Positions 60,065 to 64,000 of a stretch of 64,000 bases of DNA are shown here, in pieces (the first letter of the stretch is position 1; each line of letters begins with the position of its first letter). The position numbers and the translations under genes were made by a program. The stretch covers positions 3,436 through 67,435 of the forward strand of contig JAYWGO010000080.1 of the NCBI GenBank assembly GCA_043778205.1, written 5' to 3'. The notes beneath the pieces were generated by a model, which had not been told where the DNA came from, ran no database searches, and worked only from the letters and a program-made list of their open reading frames with translations. The DNA is from JAAFIP01 sp043778205 (GTDB taxonomy: Bacteria; Pseudomonadota; Gammaproteobacteria; Burkholderiales; Burkholderiaceae_C).

Positions 60065-62719
60065 ATGACCAGTTCTACCCCCCAATTCTCTGTCGCCGAC
60101 ATCCGCAAGTCTTTCCTTGACTTTTACGCCACCAAAAACCACACCGTGGTTGAGTCTAGCGGTTTGGTGCCCGGCAACGACCCTACGCTGATGTTCACCA
60201 ACTCGGGCATGGTGCAGTTTAAAGACGTGTTTTTGGGGGCCGACAAGCGCTCGTATGTGCGCGCGGCCAGTGTGCAGGCGTGCTTGCGGGCGGGCGGCAA
60301 ACACAACGACCTGGAAAACGTGGGCTACACCGCGCGCCACCATACGTTTTTTGAAATGCTGGGCAACTGGAGTTTTGGCGATTACTTCAAACGCGACAGC
60401 TTGAAATGGGGCTGGGAGTTGCTAACCCAGGTCTACAAACTGCCCGCTGATAAACTGTGGGCTACGGTGTACATCGATGACGACGAGGCTTACGATATTT
60501 GGACTAAAGAGATCGGCGTGCCGCCCGAGCGCATGGTGCGCATTGGCGACAAGAAAGGCAAAAAGTACGCGTCCGATAACTTTTGGATGATGGCCGACAC
60601 CGGCCCCTGCGGCCCGTGCAGCGAGATTTTTTATGACCATGGCGACCATATTGAAGGCGGGCCACCCGGCAGCCCCGGTGAAGACGGCGACCGTTTCATT
60701 GAGATTTGGAACCACGTGTTCATGCAGTTTGACATGCAGCCTGACGGCTCGCTGGTCAAGCTGCCCGCGCCCTGCGTAGACACGGGTATGGGGCTAGAGC
60801 GTCTGGCCGCCATCTTGCAACACGTGCACAGCAACTACGAGATTGATATTTTTGACCAGCTGATCAAGGCCGCTGGCCGCGAAACCGGCGTGACCGACCT
60901 GAACAACAAAAGCCTGCGCGTGATTGCCGACCATATCCGCGCCACCGCTTTCTTGGTGAGCGACGGGGTGAACCCGTCTAACGAAGGCCGCGGCTACGTG
61001 CAACGCCGCATCATCCGCCGCGCCATTCGCCACGGCTACAAGCTGGGCAAAAAGACCCCGTTTTTTCACAAGCTGGTGCCCGACTTGGTGCGCCTGATGG
61101 GCGATGCCTACCCGCGCCTTAAGAACGACGCTGCCCGGGTGATGGATGTTTTAAAAGTGGAAGAAGAACGGTTTTACGAGACCCTGGCCACGGGCATGGA
61201 GATTTTGGACTCTGCACTGGGCTACGACGCTGCAAACGGCAAGGCCAAGATCGCTACCTTACCGGGTGATGTGGCCTTCAAGCTGCATGACACCTACGGC
61301 TTTCCGCTCGATTTGAGCGCCGATGTGTGCCGTGAACGCGACCTGGCTGTGGACGAAGCTGGCTTTAACGTGGCGATGGAAAAGCAAAAGAGCCAAGCCC
61401 GTGCGGCTGGAAATTTCAAGATGGACCGCGCGCTGGAATACGCTGGCAAAGCCAATACATTCACTGGCTACACCACGCTGCAAGGCGCTACTAAAATCGC
61501 AGCGCTGTATGCAAACGGCGTGGCAGTAAAGCAGCTAGTCCAGGGTCAAGATGGTGTGGTGGTGCTGGACACCACGCCGTTTTACGCCGAGAGCGGTGGC
61601 CAGGTGGGCGACGAGGGCGTGCTTACCAACGGCGCAAGCAGTTTTGCTGTGTTGGACACGCTAAAAATCAAGGCCGATGTATTTGGCCACCACGGCGCAG
61701 TAGTGCAGGGCACTTTGAGCGTGGGCGACAGCATCGACGCGCAGGTGAACACCGAGGTGCGCGCGCACAGCATGCGCAATCACAGCGCCACCCACCTGAT
61801 GCACAAGGCCCTGCGCGAGGTGCTGGGCACGCATGTGCAGCAAAAAGGCTCTCTGGTGAATGCCGAGCGCACGCGCTTTGACTTTGCCCACAACGCACCG
61901 GTGACGGACGCGCAGATCAAAGCCATTGAGTTGCAGGTGAACGCCGAGATTTTGCACAACGCGGCTACCAGCGCACAGGTGATGGAGATTGAAGCGGCCA
62001 AGAAATCAGGCGCCATGATGCTGTTTGGCGAAAAGTATGGTGAGACGGTTCGCGTTCTAACGATTGGCTCCAGTAAAGAACTCTGCGGTGGCGTTCATGT
62101 AGGCCGTACCGGCGATATTGGCGTGTTCAAAATCATCAGCGAAACGGGTGTGGCATCAGGCGTGCGTCGGGTTGAAGCAGTCACGGGTTTGAAGGCACTC
62201 GCGCTATTTCAAGACAACACACATATGCTCAACTATGCAGCTGAGTATCTTCATGCGCGGCCAGACCACGACATCATCGCCCGCATCATGGCGGAAGGTG
62301 AACGTATTAAAGTGCTTGAAAAAGAAGTCGCTGCGCTCAAAGGCAAACTCGCCTCCAGCCAAGGCGATGAGCTGATGCTGCAGGCGGTTGATGTCAAAGG
62401 CATCAAAGTGCTGGCCGTCAAGCTGGATGGGGCAGATGCAAAAACGCTCCGCGAAACGATGGACAAGCTCAAAGACAAGCTCAAAACCGCCGTGATCGTG
62501 TTGGCTACGGTCGATGGCGACAAGGTGCAAATCGCAGCAGGCGTGACGCCAGACAGCGTCGGCAAAGTCAAAGCCGGGGAGCTGGTCAATTTTGTAGCCC
62601 AGCAGGTCGGGGGCAAAGGCGGTGGCAAGGCCGACATGGCGATGGCGGGCGGCACTGATGCGTCAAAACTGTCAGAGGCTCTGGCTTCGGTTCACGGATG
62701 GGTGACTGAGCGGGTTTAG
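60065..62719 (+). CDS. alaS: Alanyl-tRNA synthetase
   Basis: The protein has 884 residues, the usual length. The catalytic domain (motif 1 region MFTNSGMVQFKDVFLG, motif 3 GMGLERLAAILQ), the editing domain with HxxxH as HSATHLMHKAL and the CGGVHVGRTGDIG motif, and the C-terminal coiled Ala-rich domain are all present. It charges tRNA-Ala and hydrolyses mis-charged Ser-tRNA. From about 62040 onward codon use changes, with more GTC, ACG and CTC, which suggests recombination at the 3' end. A decayed toxin-antitoxin pair follows. Confidence 0.97.
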   Translation: MTSSTPQFSVADIRKSFLDFYATKNHTVVESSGLVPGNDPTLMFTNSGMVQFKDVFLGADKRSYVRAASVQACLRAGGKHNDLENVGYTARHHTFFEMLGNWSFGDYFKRDSLKWGWELLTQVYKLPADKLWATVYIDDDEAYDIWTKEIGVPPERMVRIGDKKGKKYASDNFWMMADTGPCGPCSEIFYDHGDHIEGGPPGSPGEDGDRFIEIWNHVFMQFDMQPDGSLVKLPAPCVDTGMGLERLAAILQHVHSNYEIDIFDQLIKAAGRETGVTDLNNKSLRVIADHIRATAFLVSDGVNPSNEGRGYVQRRIIRRAIRHGYKLGKKTPFFHKLVPDLVRLMGDAYPRLKNDAARVMDVLKVEEERFYETLATGMEILDSALGYDAANGKAKIATLPGDVAFKLHDTYGFPLDLSADVCRERDLAVDEAGFNVAMEKQKSQARAAGNFKMDRALEYAGKANTFTGYTTLQGATKIAALYANGVAVKQLVQGQDGVVVLDTTPFYAESGGQVGDEGVLTNGASSFAVLDTLKIKADVFGHHGAVVQGTLSVGDSIDAQVNTEVRAHSMRNHSATHLMHKALREVLGTHVQQKGSLVNAERTRFDFAHNAPVTDAQIKAIELQVNAEILHNAATSAQVMEIEAAKKSGAMMLFGEKYGETVRVLTIGSSKELCGGVHVGRTGDIGVFKIISETGVASGVRRVEAVTGLKALALFQDNTHMLNYAAEYLHARPDHDIIARIMAEGERIKVLEKEVAALKGKLASSQGDELMLQAVDVKGIKVLAVKLDGADAKTLRETMDKLKDKLKTAVIVLATVDGDKVQIAAGVTPDSVGKVKAGELVNFVAQQVGGKGGGKADMAMAGGTDASKLSEALASVHGWVTERV

Positions 62720-62784
62720 TCAGTATTTGCAATAGTCTTGCCCACTGATGCAGAATGAGCAACTAAATAGTACCTGAGAGCAGC

Positions 62785-63000
62785 ATGAACAGAATCACTT
62801 TGGAGCTTGGCAAGCGTGGCGGTCGCCCGTGCATCCGAGGTTTGCGTATCTCGGTGTATGACGTGCTTTCGATGATGTCGAGCGGTATGACGAATGAAGA
62901 AATTCTGCAAGACTTTCCAGAGTTAGAAGCCGCTGACATTCTGGCCGTTCTGGCTTTTGCGGCAGACCGCGAACACAAGGTTTCTTCGTTAGCGGTGTAA
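62785..63000 (+). CDS. DUF433-family antitoxin
   Basis: The protein has 71 residues. RPCIRGLRISVYDVLSMMSS, GMTNEEILQDFPELEAADI and AVLAFAADREHKV match DUF433 proteins, antitoxins of the VapB45-like group. It would neutralise the PIN-like protein encoded next and bind DNA with its HTH. Its stop overlaps the next start by one base (TAATG). Because the toxin is broken, it is probably a relic. Confidence 0.88.
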   Translation: MNRITLELGKRGGRPCIRGLRISVYDVLSMMSSGMTNEEILQDFPELEAADILAVLAFAADREHKVSSLAV

Positions 63001-63338
63001 TGAAATTACTGCTCAACGAGAATTTATCTCGACGGCTTGTTCCGTTCTTATTGCATGTCTATCCGGGGAGCTTTCATGTCTGCCTGATTGGGCTGGAATC
63101 TGCAAGCGACGCGGAAGTCTGGAACACGGCAAAAAGGTTGGAATTTGTGATCGTGACGCGCGACGCCGATTTTGAAGAGTTATCTCTGGTTTGAGGACAG
63201 CCGCCAAAAGTGATCTGGCTTAAAACTAGCAACCCCTCGAGCGCGGCAACGCTAAATGTTCTCTTGAACAATCACTTAAAAATTAACGAGGCTTTGTACG
63301 ATACGAAGCAAGCCTGCGTTGAAATTTACAACGAATAA
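63000..63338 (+). pseudogene. DUF5615 PIN-like toxin with in-frame stop
   Basis: The reading frame starts MKLLLNENLSRRLVPFLLHV, matching DUF5615 PIN-like toxins with the acidic residues N/E of the active site and VTRDADFEEL. It is interrupted by TGA at 63192-63194 after 64 codons. The same frame continues with GQPPKVIWLKTSNPSSAA and a stop at 63336-63338, giving 112 residues in total, the normal family length. TGA is one change from the CGA that would restore Arg. So it is a nonsense-inactivated toxin, or less likely a read-through. Confidence 0.85.
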
Positions 63339-63354
63339 GTAGGCTGGTTAAACG

Positions 63355-63428
63355 CTATTAATTCAGGAGCAGCTTACGCCTGTATTGATTGGGCTATAGG
63401 CCTAAATGGGCCTAAAAAGCATCTAAAA
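63355..63428 (+). repeat. Diverged copy R13 of the dispersed repeat
   Basis: CGCTATTAATTCAGGAGCAG, TTGATTGGGCTATAGGCCTAA and repeated CCTAAA units. Only the outer parts match the consensus. It sits between the broken toxin gene and the hydrolase gene. Confidence 0.5.
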
Positions 63429-64000
63429 ATGCCTAAAACTGTGCTCAAAAGTGCTTTTTACGCCGCCGTGTTGGGCGTGTGCTTGCCAAGCGCAGCGCAG
63501 CAAACCGCAAGCTTCAACAGCTTGGACGGCACGCTGCTGACGGCGCTGGTTTTTCATCCTGGCGCATCATTTATCCGCCGGGCCAACCTGGCTAACCAGC
63601 CCAACCAAGCTAACCAAGCCAATCAGTTCAGCCGGGGCACCGTCATCGCTCTGCATGGCTGCGGCGGCTTGTATGCCGCAACGGGCGCGCGCAAAGGCCA
63701 GCTCAATGCGCGCCATCAGGCCATGGCCGATTTGTTGGTGGCTGAAGGCTACAGCGCGGTTTTTCCAGACAGCTTCAGCCCGCGTGGTGAGACCGAGCTG
63801 TGTACCCAAAAAATCGGCAGCCGCAAAATTGACCAAACCCAGCGCCGTGACGATGTGCTGGGCACGCTGGCTTGGGTCGCCGCCCAGCCATGGGCGCAGC
63901 CCAACCGCATCGCACTGCTAGGCTGGTCGCATGGCGGCAGCGCGGTGCTGGCAGCTACGGATGCCAGCCGCAGCGATGTACGAGGCCAAGCCGTCAAACC
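63429..64000 (+). CDS. Dienelactone-hydrolase-like secreted protein (cut by window edge)
   Basis: About 190 codons are visible from the ATG at 63429. A signal peptide ends near SAAQQ. VIALHGCGGLYAATGARKGQ and the nucleophile elbow LLGWSHGGSAVLAAT (Ser in GWSHGG) match dienelactone-hydrolase-family proteins. An Asn/Gln-rich insert (NLANQPNQANQANQF) near residue 52 is made of short repeats. The C-terminal Asp/His lie past the right edge. Substrate unknown. Confidence 0.82.
   Translation, partial: MPKTVLKSAFYAAVLGVCLPSAAQQTASFNSLDGTLLTALVFHPGASFIRRANLANQPNQANQANQFSRGTVIALHGCGGLYAATGARKGQLNARHQAMADLLVAEGYSAVFPDSFSPRGETELCTQKIGSRKIDQTQRRDDVLGTLAWVAAQPWAQPNRIALLGWSHGGSAVLAATDASRSDVRGQAVK

Noticed and set aside
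63192..63194. TGA as a selenocysteine codon
   Set aside because: The family residue here is not a redox Cys site and no selenocysteine hairpin is evident; a CGA to TGA change is simpler.

Overview
The window is a 64 kb stretch of a GC-rich betaproteobacterial chromosome. Gene content and order point to Burkholderiales, probably family Comamonadaceae: gloB next to a SAM methyltransferase and rnhA, dnaX-ybaB-recR, a family I.2 lipase with its foldase, an IclR-controlled Liv-type transporter, and many G/C-ending codons. The species is inferred, not proven. Coding density is high. There are two tRNA genes (Leu-CAG, Ser-GGA), no rRNA, no CRISPR array and no intact insertion sequence.

Layout. 1-8.4 kb: start of dnaG, a 7TM-DISM membrane sensor with a decayed GGDEF domain, mltD, gloB, a methyltransferase, a SIMPL-domain protein and rnhA. 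8.5-16 kb: an RND efflux pair with a heavily expanded adaptor, and two oxidoreductases. 16-24 kb: tRNA-Leu, rnr, a large G8-domain surface lipoprotein and a second methyltransferase. 24-27 kb: sodB and the lipase/foldase pair. 27-31.3 kb: a minus-strand gene group encoding a LOV/PAS photoreceptor-like protein, two paralogous winged-helix-like proteins, a Ras-like GTPase and three roadblock/LC7-type proteins. 31.5-38 kb: serC, tRNA-Ser, dnaX with a probable frameshift site, an SPFH lipoprotein, ybaB, a highly structured intergenic segment, recR, HNH and MAPEG genes. 38-47 kb: an orphan binding protein, a C40 peptidase, a Doc-type toxin-antitoxin pair, two hydrolases, a glycine-rich/FAS1 secreted pair, an O-acetylhomoserine sulfhydrylase and a CBS protein. 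47-52 kb: a hybrid histidine kinase, biosynthetic-type aroE and a propeller lipoprotein. 52-60 kb: an IclR regulator divergent from a Liv-type ABC transporter operon ending in a ketopantoate-reductase-like gene, aroQ and a second aroE-like gene, which I read as a hydroaromatic (quinate/shikimate) uptake and conversion unit. 60-64 kb: alaS, a decayed DUF433/DUF5615 toxin-antitoxin pair and the start of a dienelactone-hydrolase-like gene.

Two points stand out. First, the 27-31 kb cluster joins a LOV domain that keeps its photoactive cysteine to a small-GTPase/roadblock module; I know of no described light-controlled system of this composition. Second, a dispersed repeat of about 55 bp, built from two small hairpins, occurs about a dozen times. 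In three genes (dnaX, the lipase foldase and an alpha/beta hydrolase) it lies inside the coding sequence and is read in the same frame each time.
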